NCBI GenBank assembly: GCA_963457665.1
Contig: OY735222.1
Location: 40,738,011-40,802,010 of the forward strand
From: Thysanoteuthis rhombus
Lineage: Eukaryota > Mollusca > Cephalopoda > Oegopsida > Thysanoteuthidae
Reading direction: 5' to 3'
DNA length: 64,000 nt
Shown here: positions 45,860-56,459 of the stretch, piece after piece
How positions within the stretch are numbered: position 1 is the first letter of the stretch
Layout of the letters: the number at the start of each line of letters is the position of its first letter
Notes under the pieces: model-generated
Told to the model about the DNA's origin: nothing
Database searches by the model: none
What the model saw: only the letters and a program-made list of their open reading frames with translations
Made by a program: the position numbers and the translations under genes

Positions 45860-46440
45860 GTTTGAACCCTTTAGCTCTGTGAGGCAGTCCACTGTTGATG
45901 TTGAACTAGCACCCTGGATCAGTAAATGCCCAGAATTGCTACAAGCAACGATTTTGTTTCCAGAGAAATGTACACAAAATCATCGCCTCGTGTGTTGCGC
46001 AATTCGGGAGGGAACTTTGCTTGCTTGCATATCTCCAGAAAATGTGAAGAGGCGTGCGAAGGATGAGAAGTAATTAAAAGAACAAAAACAAAACTCACCA
46101 TCACAGTCAATGATTGAACAACTGTAAAATTTATAAGTAATGTATAAGTAATAAGTAATGAGTAATGTATGAAAGAAAACTCCACTGAAAGATGAATAAA
46201 TTCTCTTTGTGTCATCACGGAAAAAACCTCAAACGAATGAAAAAGAAACAAACATGTAGAAACGTCTAGATTATGGAGAATCAAGATGTTATCGATAAAC
46301 ATGTCAGAATGAGGCCTTCTAGAAGTATCTAGAAATGAAAAAAAAAAGATGTTCGAAGGGAACTAGTGGAGTACCGATGCCAATAGTCAAGTCTATATAC
46401 AAAACAGTATAGCCAGGAGCGATAGAACACACAAAAATAT
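45860..46440 (+). repeat. Interspersed repeat D, long copy
   Basis: Matches 52320-52990 in reverse orientation. Shared blocks: GGCAGTCCAC, ACAAAATCAT, ATCACAGTCAATGATTGAAC, GATGAATAAATTCTCTTTGT, ATGGAGAATCAAGATGTTAT and GTGGAGTACCGATGCCAATA. To its left, 45740-45860 holds two ~58-bp tandem units with TTGGGAAAGGCATGAATC or TTTGGAAAGGCTTGAATC. Confidence 0.65.
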
Positions 46441-46511
46441 AACCAACACATAAACTCAAATAAAAAATGATTGAAGCCTTTGGCATATTTGGCTACGGTT
46501 TTCCAAAGGCT

Positions 46512-46712
46512 GATGGTGAAGTCACACTGAAATCTGTAGAATCTTGATGTTATCAGTAAACCCGTCGGAATAAGGTCCAAAAAGCTTTACCAAAAAAAAA
46601 GCAACAACATTTTTCGTAGGGGTCTCGTGGAGTACTGATGCCAATTTCCGAGTGTGCTGACAAAGTAGTATGGCCAGGTCTTCTGGAGCACAAAAACATA
46701 AAAACACGCACA
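46512..46712 (+). repeat. Interspersed repeat D, second partial copy
   Basis: GAATCTTGATGTTATCAGTA, GTCGGAATAAGGTCC, GGGGTCTCGTGGAGTACTGA, TGCCAAT and AGTATGGCCAGG repeat the part of the long copy found at 46275-46430. Confidence 0.65.
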
Positions 46713-46755
46713 TATATCAAAAAAGGATAAGACTCTTCACCATTCTTTGATAACG

Positions 46756-47268
46756 CTGGTTCCAGAGCAAGTGGGATTTAAGAGTTGAACAACAATCAAA
46801 TATATTACTTGGCCGTGATACCCCAAAATATCTTTCTTTCATATAATTCCATTGACAACCGATCACCGTGGCCCAGTGGTAGGAGTGCTCCTCTCCCCCA
46901 GTTCAGTAACCCAGGGTTCAATCGACCGACGAGTCAAACAAAAGATTTTAAAAGTGGTACTCAATGCCTCTCCGCTAAGTACTCGACACAAAAACTAAGG
47001 TTGTGAAACCTCTCCTGGAGACTAAGATGTCATGGACAAAACACATTGGATACACAAGTTCTTGTAATATCACCAGAGTTGAGCAGCTTCAGGTTTACTC
47101 AGTACCTAGGTGGGTGATAATTAGGAGTTACCAGGTGCCGTAAGCAGAAAATGACAGCAACTAGCCTGGCAAGCCGGAAGTTTTCCTGTTTGTACCTAAC
47201 GCTGCGATTCTCTCAATGAAGGTGTAAGCAGGAAACGACGGTACGTACGTAAATACATGCAAATTCCA
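46756..47268 (+). mobile_element. Composite tRNA + 5S SINE, unit 1
   Basis: A tRNA-like head at 46868-46935 (A box CGTGGCCCAGTGGTAGGAG, B box CCAGGGTTCAATCGAC) is followed by the linker TACTCAATGCCTCTCCGCTA and a 5S rRNA-like module at 47029-47145 (CACATTGGATACACAAGTTC, ATATCACCAGAGTTGAGCAG, CAGTACCTAGGTGGGTGATA, TACCAGGTGCCGTAAGC). The unit begins near GCAAGTGGGATTTAAGAG. Both polymerase III promoter types (tRNA-type and 5S-type) are represented in one element. Confidence 0.75.
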
Positions 47269-47745
47269 GGGCAACTGGGATTTACAAGTGGAATAACGAT
47301 CGAAAGCATTATTTTGTGGGATGCCGATAAATTAAAAAAAAAATCTTGATTCATTCCTGACAGATCAGCGCAACCCAGTGTTGGGAATGCTTGCCCCTAG
47401 TTCGGGAGGCCGAGTTTCAATTGACTGCCGAGTTGAACCAGAAACTCGAAAATGTTACTCAATACCTCTCCGCTAACCACTTAGCACAGGGACCAAGGTT
47501 GAGGAATTATGGCTAAAATCACGTTGAATACACTGATTTTCGTAAGATCACCTAATTTTGGAGCAACGTCAGCCTAACCAGAACCTAGTTGGGTCACCAT
47601 TGAATAATACTTAGCACCGTAAGCAGAGCGTAGCTTTGACAGATCTGAAAAGTGGTTGGTGTTATTATCATTTGTCCATGTTTACCTAACTCTGCGAAAC
47701 CCTAGATGACGACAACGCATACATACAAACACCAATGCAATTTAA
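47269..47745 (+). mobile_element. Composite tRNA + 5S SINE, unit 2 (tandem)
   Basis: Same order as unit 1: GCAACTGGGATTTACAAGTG start, degenerate tRNA-like head at 47367-47437 (AACCCAGTGTTGGGAATG, GAGTTTCAATTGACTGCCG), linker TACTCAATACCTCTCCGCTA, 5S-like module 47505-47624 (ATCACGTTGAATACACTG, GTAAGATCACC, GAACCTAGTTGGGTCACC, ACCGTAAGC). A third unit begins at about 47741 (TTTAAGACGGATTTAAAAGT) and stops near 47780. Confidence 0.75.
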
Positions 47746-47789
47746 GACGGATTTAAAAGTGGAATAACTAACAAACACATCAGGGTGTT

Positions 47790-48305
47790 TCGGAAATGAT
47801 TACGTATTTCACTACTACGAATAAGGAACCAACTAACTAAAGCAAGACCAGGGTTATATGGTACAAAACAATGTTGGGTTTTAGTTCATCATCTTTCCGA
47901 TCCGGCAGTGAGTCATTTACAGTATTTAGTGACGTTTACCCCCCTGGAGGATAAGGGTTTTAGAGAGCAGAAAATCCCAAAGAACGCAGATTTTTTTTGA
48001 CGAAGAATTGAAGTTTTATCTGATGGTTGGACTGCTGTCATTAATAATGATGGTGATCATATTATTGATAAATCATGTTTATTTAAACTTCACCGACATT
48101 TGACATTTGTTTTTATCTCTTTTTTTATTTTGAAATACGTGATTTTCCAAACGTGAAAATACATAATCACTCTGCGAACACACCAATATTATTCCATGGA
48201 GATGCCCCGAAAGTTCTGCCTCTTTATTGTACTTCATTGATTGGCCATACATGTGTTATAACAGTAATTTGCAAACGGAAGGATCACACCTAAAGAAATC
48301 TCTGA
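47790..48305. other. Unannotated stretch
   Basis: No gene or repeat recognised by eye. Confidence 0.4.
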
Positions 48306-48310
48306 TCTGA

Positions 48311-48716
48311 TTAACTGCTAAAAATTAAACAGAAGTAAAGATAGCCATAACTGCTAACTTTATGACATGATTTCAGCTTTGTTTTTTTTGTGTGATCTAA
48401 ACCCTTTGAAAACAGATCAAAAGAGCTGAAATTTTAATATGTTGTAGCTTAGACAAACAGCTTTACAAAAACTGTAATAATTGTAAACTAATGCTTGATT
48501 TAATTTGTTAATCCAATTATTAATGCACAACTTGACCATCATCTGGAAAGTATGCTATACCCCTTTGAAATGCTCTATGTCTAAGCTACCATGAAGTAAA
48601 ATTTCAGCTCTGTAGGCCTGTTTTCAAGGGTAGGGTGTAAAAAATCTGGAACTAAGCTAAATTCATACATGTTAGCGGTTATCTTTGCCTCGGCTAAATT
48701 TTTAGCGTTTTATAAG
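48311..48716. mobile_element. MITE-like foldback element, ~405 bp
   Basis: Left arm 48311-48456 and right arm 48579-48716 are diverged reverse complements. Examples: AACTGCTAAAAATT versus complement AACGCTAAAAATTT; AAAGATAGCCATAACTGCTA versus AAAGATAACCGCTAAC; GAGCTGAAATTTTA versus its exact complement; TTGTAGCTTAGAC versus GGTAGCTTAGAC. The ~120-bp centre is AT-rich and non-coding. No transposase is present. Confidence 0.65.
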
Positions 48717-48882
48717 TTTAGCATTTTCTTCTGCTACGCCCATCACTTGATCCGAGGGGTGGATTTCAAATATAAGGGGGAGTTTTAGCCAGGAGATGTA
48801 TTGAGATGGAAGGAAATAATTTGTTTACATAATAACAACCGTAGAAGCATAATGGTTGAAAATTACTGGATGGTTATTCAAA

Positions 48883-48926
48883 ATGGCGGAGGAATTGAAG
48901 AAACCAAAGATGACGTCGGGTGGAAT
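48883..48926 (+). other. Candidate short first exon (low confidence)
   Basis: CAAAATGGCGGAGGAATTGA opens MAEELKKPKMTSGG in a YY1-like ATGGCGG context with TGACGTC (a CRE core) inside, followed by GGAAT and a possible GTAATT splice donor at 48927. The frame otherwise stops after 15 codons. No downstream exon is identified. Confidence 0.2.
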
Positions 48927-48929
48927 GTA

Positions 48930-49885
48930 ATTGTGAACTGAAAGAGCCACTCTGTTGTACCAAATTGTGTTCACTTTTGACCAAGTTGGCCAATTTTGAT
49001 GTTTTTGCTTTTACAGATTTGCGAATCTGGTGTTGACGATAGTTAGATGCTTTCTTTTTAAATGTCTTTGCGTTTTTAATTCCACTGTTTTCAAATGAGA
49101 TGATTTTTTTATCTTGTGAATTTGAGAGGGACTTCCAGGAACGAAATATTGGAAAATCACAACTACGAAGGCTACTTTGCTTATGACATCAAAAGCTGGC
49201 ATAGTTATGTGTGTGTGTGCGCGCATGAGTATGTGTATCAATCAATATGTTCCTTTTATTTAGAGTAAATAATCTATAGATGCATAAATACAAAAAATAG
49301 CACACATTCAAATAAATAATAGATGAATACTCTATAAAAATGGTTTTCACTGCGCAGTGCGCATATACAAGTTTAGATATCTATAAAAGTTTACACAATG
49401 ATACAAATTTAGATATTCTTAGAGACTTACACATAGGCATAAATTAGTTATTTCTCTCCTTTCATGGCTTGGCAACGATGTTGTAAACTTGACAAAGCTG
49501 AATGATGTAGAAAAACACGAAGAAAAACAGGTCCTGAAATTTTTGGGACCAGCAGACATTCGGTGGTTTCTAGTTCAAAAGTTCGCCACTACACCATTAA
49601 AAAGTGAAATAACTCCATTGTTATTTCCTCAACTGTGAGCAATTCAATGTTCTTTTTTTTTCAAGTTTCCAGTTGAATCTAGATTCCATAATTTTTTCTT
49701 TACTTAATATGGAGAAAAATATACCAATTGAAAGACAAAATCAGTCCAGTTTATTTGATGTATACTTCATGTAGCTGGATCTTCAGCTTTTTTGAAAAAA
49801 AAATGTTTTTATGGGATCTGGGATTTGCTGCGAAGTGGAAAAGCTGGATAACCATTCTATGATGATTCCATAGTTTTGACCAAGG
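48930..49885. other. Unannotated AT-rich stretch
   Basis: No gene or repeat recognised by eye. Confidence 0.4.
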
Positions 49886-49887
49886 TA

Positions 49888-49970
<83 letters not shown>
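49888..49970. repeat. (TA)n microsatellite on the left of SINE copy 2
   Basis: About 82 bp of pure TA. Confidence 0.95.
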
Positions 49971-49971
<1 letters not shown>

Positions 49972-49975
<4 letters not shown>

Positions 49976-50185
49976 GTCATCCGTAGACAGCTGTTTCGAT
50001 GTATTACATCTGTTCAGTGTGGCCATGGACATTATCAAATCCAGTACTACGAGGCAGAATTAAAACCTTCACATTGGACCCCGAGGCCGATATCCTACCT
50101 ATGGACTACGGAACTGGGTGGTCAGTAAGGCTTAATTTAAGTGATACATTCATTTTTATGCAGAAACTCTTCATCCACCAGAGTG

Positions 50186-50187
<2 letters not shown>
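49972..50187 (-). mobile_element. Hammerhead SINE-like element, copy 2 (decayed ribozyme)
   Basis: Aligns end to end with 26571-26795: the tRNA-like part (A box TAGTCCATAGGTAGGATA on the minus strand, decayed B box GGTTTTAATTCTG), the body GACTACGGAACTGGGTGGTC and CTTCATCCACCAGAGTGC. The ribozyme at 49981-50022 has core CTGAACA (the G8 position is C) and two mismatches in stem I. Stem II, GAAA and GTC are unchanged. (TA)n lies on both sides. Confidence 0.75.
49981..50022 (-). ncRNA. Hammerhead ribozyme, probably inactive copy
   Basis: Same layout as 26580-26621. The catalytic G8 is replaced by C and stem I keeps three of five pairs (CCACA with TACGG), so cleavage is unlikely. Confidence 0.7.

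Positions 50188-50263
<76 letters not shown>
50187..50263. repeat. (TA)n microsatellite on the right of SINE copy 2
   Basis: About 75 bp of TA. Confidence 0.95.
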
Positions 50264-50265
<2 letters not shown>

Positions 50266-50589
50266 AAGTGTCGGATGTACATTCTTTTTTTAGATATTAA
50301 TAGCTCTGTTTACCATGTTGGATATTGATTAAACCGCTATAACGAATAAACCTGTTTTCTATTTCTTTCTTTTTACAAAGTGAAAATATCACCCCCCCAC
50401 ACACACATATATATATATATAGACAAAGATTGACACACTGAATTTATATCTGATATCTTCACCGTATACTATTTGATCAATTCGATTATTATTCACCAGT
50501 GAATTAAGTGCCTTGACAAGATGGGTAATTATGTTCAGAAATAAATGTTTGTTTTGTAAAATATATTTTTTCCACCACAATGTAGCCAA

Positions 50590-51250
50590 AAGTCATGTGC
50601 AACAATCTCATCGAGAATAAAGGCATCAAAGCAAATCAAAGATGCAAAGCTGTGGAAAGTAGACCACTACATCTACCTAGGACAACCAATCTCTATGAAA
50701 CAAACAAGAGGAGAAGAAATCGATCAGAGAATCACCCCAGGATGGCAAGCTTTTGGCAGAGCAAGCTCAACTTTCACAAACAAAACGATCCCATTAATCC
50801 TAAAAAGAAGACTATACAACCAATGCATTCTCCCGATAGTCACTTATGGAGCTGAAACATGGAAATTAACCAAGAGACAGACCTGAAAACTGAGAAGCAT
50901 ACAGCGTGCGCATGAGAGAATCATGCTCAACCTCACATGAAAAGATCACGTGAGCACAATAAATCAGGAAGAAAATGAGGGTCTGATACATCACAGAATC
51001 TATTAGAAAACTCAAATGGCAATGGGCTGGTTATGTTGAGAGAATGACAGACAACCGATGAATATCACGACCCACAACATAGATCCCCAGAAATCACATG
51101 TAGATTTGAAGCCGACAAAATACAAGATGGAGAGATGAACTAAATTAATTCAGAAAATACTCGCTCTGAGATGCCCATTATAGAGAAATGTGGCAGATCC
51201 CAAGGAAGGTCTATGTTCAACGACGGACATTATAAGACTGGTGATGATGG
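50590..51250 (+). mobile_element. RTE-like LINE, C-terminal third
   Basis: Reads KQTRGEEIDQRITPGWQAFG, RASSTFTNKTIPLILKRRLY, NQCILPIVTYGAETWKLTKR, then AHERIMLNLT, KLKWQWAGYVERMTDNR and the C-terminal block to VQRRTL, ending with a short GATGATGG remnant of the tail. Several frame breaks. The stretch 50695-50886 is open for 63 codons, the longest clean run of this domain here. Confidence 0.85.
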
Positions 51251-51277
51251 AGGAAGCCAACTTATTGACATACCTAC

Positions 51278-51285
<8 letters not shown>

Positions 51286-51343
<58 letters not shown>
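51286..51343. repeat. (TA)n microsatellite
   Basis: About 56 bp of TA directly after the LINE copy. Confidence 0.95.
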
Positions 51344-51345
<2 letters not shown>

Positions 51346-51519
51346 TTATTTTCATTTGTCATTGTGATTATTTTATTAGAAACAATTCTATTGTAAACAG
51401 TATCATTATTATCAGAATTATTATAATCATATATGTACATATGCATATATGTATGTTGGTAAAATTGATTTGTTAATAAACAAGTTGTTCTAACAATTGC
51501 AAACCTTAATAAGAGCCTG

Positions 51520-51930
51520 CACACATGCACACACACACACACATACACACACATGTATGTGTGTATGTGCTCCACTTATTAAGGTTAGCAATCGGTGGGA
51601 TAGCTTTTTACAGTTATTACTAGCGTCCCTCTCTATCTTCCATTCTCCCCCCTCCCTCTCTCACACTCTCACTCTCTCTCTCTCTTTCTCTCTCTCTCTA
51701 CATATATATTGGATACGTATACACACAGACATACGCAAGTACATTTATATGTATGCTGTACATATGTGTTCTGCTTTTATTAAGATTGGCAATGGCTGTA
51801 ATAGCTTCTTACAGTTAACACTTGAGTCATTCTCTCTCTCTCTCTTTCACTCTCTCTATCCACCTCTCTATATATACATATATAGGACATGTATACACAT
51901 AACGTACACACATGTATGTGTGTATGTGTA
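51520..51930. repeat. CA, CT and mixed simple repeats, partly duplicated
   Basis: CTCTCTCT tracts at 51660-51702 and 51832-51860 each follow similar text (GTTAGCAATCGGTGGGATAG and ATTGGCAATGGCTGTAATAG) and each precede TATATATACATAT-type sequence and ACACACATGTATGTGTGTAT, so a ~190-220-bp unit is present about twice. Confidence 0.7.
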
Positions 51931-52319
51931 CGACAAAGATTGAATAAATAAACGCAAATTCCATGTAAATTATAGTCATTTCTGAACTGATGTTTTGTTT
52001 TGCTCATATGAATTTTTTAGACGACGGATTTATTCATCGTATTTTGGTTAATTAGAACTCATTTCCACGTTGCGATGAAGAACAAACAAATAATGAAGAC
52101 ACTGAAATTAGTATAACCTAACCGAAATGCAATAAATACTGCTTAGTCTGTCACAAGGTAGCAAGTTGCTCACGATACCCGATATTCCTTAAAGGTAACC
52201 TATCTGATTATTCAACAAGATTGATACTGTTTAAGGTTGCGGACCAGGCTAGATACTGTGATTTCAGAGTGATCGTACCCAAATATGGCAAAAGGTCATT
52301 TTTTTTTTATATGAGTATG

Positions 52320-52990
52320 AGTTTATATGTTTGTTATGTGTTTATGTGATCATGCGTTCCTGGCAATGCCTTTTTGTCCAAAGACTTGGAAATTGGCATC
52401 AGTACTCCACTAAATCTTTTTTGGTAAATCTTTTAAAAATTTCTGGAAACTTTTAGTTAGCCCTATTCTGACGGGTTATCACTAACATCTTGATTCCCCA
52501 GAATCTTGATGTTTTTACATGTGTTTTTTTCTCACTCTATTTTAATTTTTTTCCAGTGCAGAACGCCAATGATGTCATAAAGAGAATTTATTCTGACCAT
52601 ACTTATTCTTAGATGGATTTTTTTTACATGACTTCAAATTTTGACGCTACGGTTGTTCTATTATTGAGTGTGATGGCGAATTTTTTCTTAGTTCTGTTTT
52701 TTTTTCTTTACTCTTCATTTCTCGCACGCCTTTTCTAATTGCAGGCTTATTCACATTTTCTGGAAATCTGCAAGTGAGCAAGGTTGTTTTCCATATCGGG
52801 TGACACACGAAGCAATGATTTTGTGTCCATTTCTCGAAAAGTCCACCGAGACCAAATCATTGATTCTGTATCAATTGTAGGTTTTACGAGACTAGTTGCT
52901 GGCCCAGTGTCCACGATGGACTGCCTTACAGAGTTAACCGGTCAAACTGTCACAATATTCACTTATAGGTCGGTGGTGTGATAAATAGAA
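52320..52990 (-). repeat. Interspersed repeat D, long copy in reverse orientation
   Basis: Complement of 45860-46440: GGCATCAGTACTCCACTAAA, CTGACGGGTTATCACTAACA, GAATCTTGATG, GTCATAAAGAGAATTTATTC, TTCTATTATTGAGTGTGATG, GCAATGATTTTGTGTCCATT and ATGGACTGCCTTACAGAG. A further partial unit (GTTGTTCAATTATTGATTTT) lies at 52990-53110. Confidence 0.65.
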
Positions 52991-53109
52991 TTTATTCTGA
53001 TCATATTTATTTTTCGATGGAATTTTTTTTTCACAGGATTCTCACAAATTAGACGTTGTTCAATTATTGATTTTGATGACGATTTGTCATTCTATTCTCA
53101 TGGACCATG

Positions 53110-53585
53110 TGACCGACTAACAAAAAAAAAAATGACACATTTCACATAGAGTTCTATTTGACTGTTTGTTTTAGGCACTCAACTAAAGTTAGGGATCACC
53201 AAGTGAGAAATGGACACACTGATTATAGTTCGTACGTCAAGAATATAACCAAAGAAATCGGGAGTAATCTATATCTGTAGATATTTTCTTGGACTTAGCC
53301 TTGCACAGTGTTAAATGGAAAAGTAGAGAAGATAGTATTGCACCTATCTTCTTAGTGGAAAGGTTCTATAGTAAAAACCAGCGTTGGAAATCCTGCGTTT
53401 GAACATGGACAACTGGTGTTAGAGCCAGATATGCAATTATCTCGGCCACCAAATTGGCTCAGGTAATTTATATAGATGCGAGCAAAGAACTTGCGAAAAA
53501 AGGGATTATTTACGTTTGGATCGGTACTTCCTTGTATAATCGAAATTTGGCTCACTGACACCTCTGAATAGAATCAGAGTGTACC
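53110..53585. other. Unannotated stretch
   Basis: No gene or repeat recognised by eye. Confidence 0.4.
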
Positions 53586-54068
53586 TTTGAAAACAAGTCA
53601 ATCTCAATAAGCCTAAAAAGAAGTGTATACAACCAATGCATCCTCCCGATAGTCACTCATGGAGCTGAAACATGGAACCTAACCAAGAGGCAAACTGAGA
53701 AGCATGCAACGAGCACATGAGAGAATCATGCTCAACCTCACATGGGGCGATCAAAAGACAGCACGGTATATAAGGAAAAAGACGGGGGTCAAAGACATTA
53801 TACAATACATTAGAAAACTTCAAAACGGCAATGGGGAGGCCATGTTGCAAGAATAACAGACAACCGATGGACATCACGACTCACAACATGGATCTCCTGA
53901 GATCACATGCAAAACTGAGGTCGACAGAATACAAGATGGAGAGATGAACTAGACAAATTGAAAAAAATACTGGCTCCGCAACGCCCACAATAGAGAATTG
54001 TGGTGAATCCTGGGGAAGGTCCATGTACAACGACGGACGTTAAAAGACTGATGATGATGATGATGATG
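53586..54068 (+). mobile_element. RTE-like LINE 3' end with (GAT)n tail
   Basis: Starts at NKSISISLKRSVYNQCILPI, VTHGAETWNLTKRQTEKHAT-like, through the AHERIMLNLTWGD block, GGHVARITDNRWTSRLTTWI and the C-terminal RWRDELDKL block to VQRRTLKD, then (GAT)n at 54044-54068. 5'-truncated with a few frame changes. Confidence 0.85.
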
Positions 54069-55300
54069 TGTTAAACGAGGAGATTGAAGAGTTTTATGAC
54101 TCCATCAGTAGGTCAATAGGCAGGGGAACATAAACTATACGATACTCCCGGGATGGGTGGGTTTAAGCCCACGGTAAGGGAAAAGGAAAGGTGGGGAATT
54201 ATATGTTTGAGGATATTGGGTAGGACAGAGAATCGAAAGAGAGGAGACCTGCGAGTAGATGTCCCTGAAGAATACAGAATAAGAATAACAAACACTTCTT
54301 TTAAAAATATCGAGAAATGGACGTGAAAAAGCCCAAATGGAAAATCAAAAAACGAAATTGTTAACATAATAGCTGATAAAGTTGATAACATCAAAGACGT
54401 TACCGTCATCTGTAAAGTAAATATAAGGAGTGGCTATAGAATGGTAGCAAGCAGAATTACCATTGACTTGAAAATGAAATGGAACAAAATGGTCCTTAAG
54501 AAAAAAAAACATGCCCCGGTGAGATTGATAGAATAACCGATATCCGGTCAGCGATTTGGGCCGAGTAGAATGACAACAGTAGGGTACAGAGAAAGAGTAA
54601 AAGCCTGGTAAACATAACCAAAGAATCTGCAGGAATAATAGGCGGAATCAATGATAGCAATGAGATAGACCAATTAAAAAGAGAAGAAATACTGTGATAG
54701 AGACTGAAGGAGACAAAACCAAAAGAGCAGAGTTTAATAAACAAATAAGCAAAAAATGAAACAAGAATGAAAGAAGAAAAGTCAACAAGATAGGGAAAAG
54801 CTTGAAGCACGCCTGAGTTGCGGATCACTCTGTCAAGCAACAGATGTTTTCGTTAAAAGACAGAAAAGGCAATATTAAGAAAGTAAGAGCAAGACATTAA
54901 GAATAAGTGAAAATGACTGACACTTCGATAGAGAACAGTGATGTTCCAATAATTATAGTAGTTTTTGCACTACGTAATATAAAAAGCGGAAAGACCCCGG
55001 ATAACGATGGCGTAATGATAGATCTTTGAGTAGGAATGGAAAAAGTCGATTACAAAGGACTAGCGTATCTATTCACATAATGTTCGACTATTCTACTTTA
55101 CAAACTCAAAAATACTTACAAATTAGTTGAACACTTTAGACGAAAGCATAACCGTGCACACAGAAGGACTCTAAAAGTAGTTACTAGATATTAGAATCGC
55201 TAACACCCATCAGTCAAGAATACATCAAAATACAATAAATAACTTTGTTTGGCTTATGTAGACTATGAAAAATCCTTTGATTCAATTGGAAGAGGTATAT
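54069..55300 (+). mobile_element. RTE-like LINE, endonuclease to start of reverse transcriptase
   Basis: Immediately after the (GAT)n tail of the previous copy. The APE-type endonuclease C terminus is recognisable: LNEEIEEFYDSISRSIG, KKPKWKIKKRN, then DKVDNIKDVTVICKVNIRSG followed by YRMVASRITIDLKMKWNKM. The family's SDHRMV catalytic box is SGYRMV here, so its D and H are lost. The linker LRNIKSGKTPDNDGVMIDL follows, and VDYEKSFDS of the RT domain (55258-55284) is intact. The copy stops at about 55300. Many frame breaks. Confidence 0.8.
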
Positions 55301-55304
55301 ATAT

Positions 55305-56035
55305 ATTCACTTATATTTGCCTATTATCTACACAATATTTCCAAAAGTTCTCCACGAATCTCAATGAAATCTTATGGAAGGTTGGGCAATGAGTTGAGGA
55401 AGAACTGATTAAACGTCGGGATGGATCCAAGTTCGATTAAATATATTTCCATAAACGACAATAGTCTGAAATATTGGACATCAAAACTCGCACAATTACT
55501 TCCCATGCATCTTAGCTGATTTTCATTCAATTTTTAATTAGTTTACGATGTTGGCAGAGGTAAGCACTCTCTGAGTGCTTTCCAGCAGAATTGATTCCCC
55601 TCTTCGACGAGTCAAGACAGCCAAGCTGTTTGATAAAGTATTCAGGACTTCAATTCTATCCTCAGGAAACCAGCAATAACTTTTGAATAATTGAAATGGC
55701 TATGCCCATCCTTTTCTTTGCTGTGTAAAAGGTTTTTGCCATTCTGCACAAATTCCTTATTTATTGATTCGTTCAATAGTAATATAAAGTAGGTGAGAGA
55801 TCGGGGATAACTATGGCCATCAAAATACAGAAGTGTTGCGGAAATTGCTGAATATGACCGAGAGCAAATAAGTTAGTCGGACGACGCCGATTAGAGAATC
55901 ACTTTTTCTTTATAAGTATCGCTGAGGGTCACACATTTGTAGAAGAATACGTATGTTTGGCCTTTGTTTATAAGAATATAGGGAGTATAAAAATACGTAG
56001 ATGCAATAACAAAAATCTGTCTACCTATCTATGTA
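55305..56035. other. Unannotated stretch
   Basis: No gene or repeat recognised by eye. Confidence 0.4.
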
Positions 56036-56136
56036 TATATGTACGGAAGATCGATCGATAGATAGATAGACTGGGAAGTGATAAGAAGGGAGGAAAAAGA
56101 GAAACTTTTACGTAAAAATATTCAAGATGATACACT

Positions 56137-56456
<320 letters not shown>

Positions 56457-56459
56457 TAA

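Noticed and set aside
47029-47145. Functional 5S rRNA gene
   Set aside because: Many substitutions and embedding in a repeated composite unit; no oligo-T terminator directly after the module.
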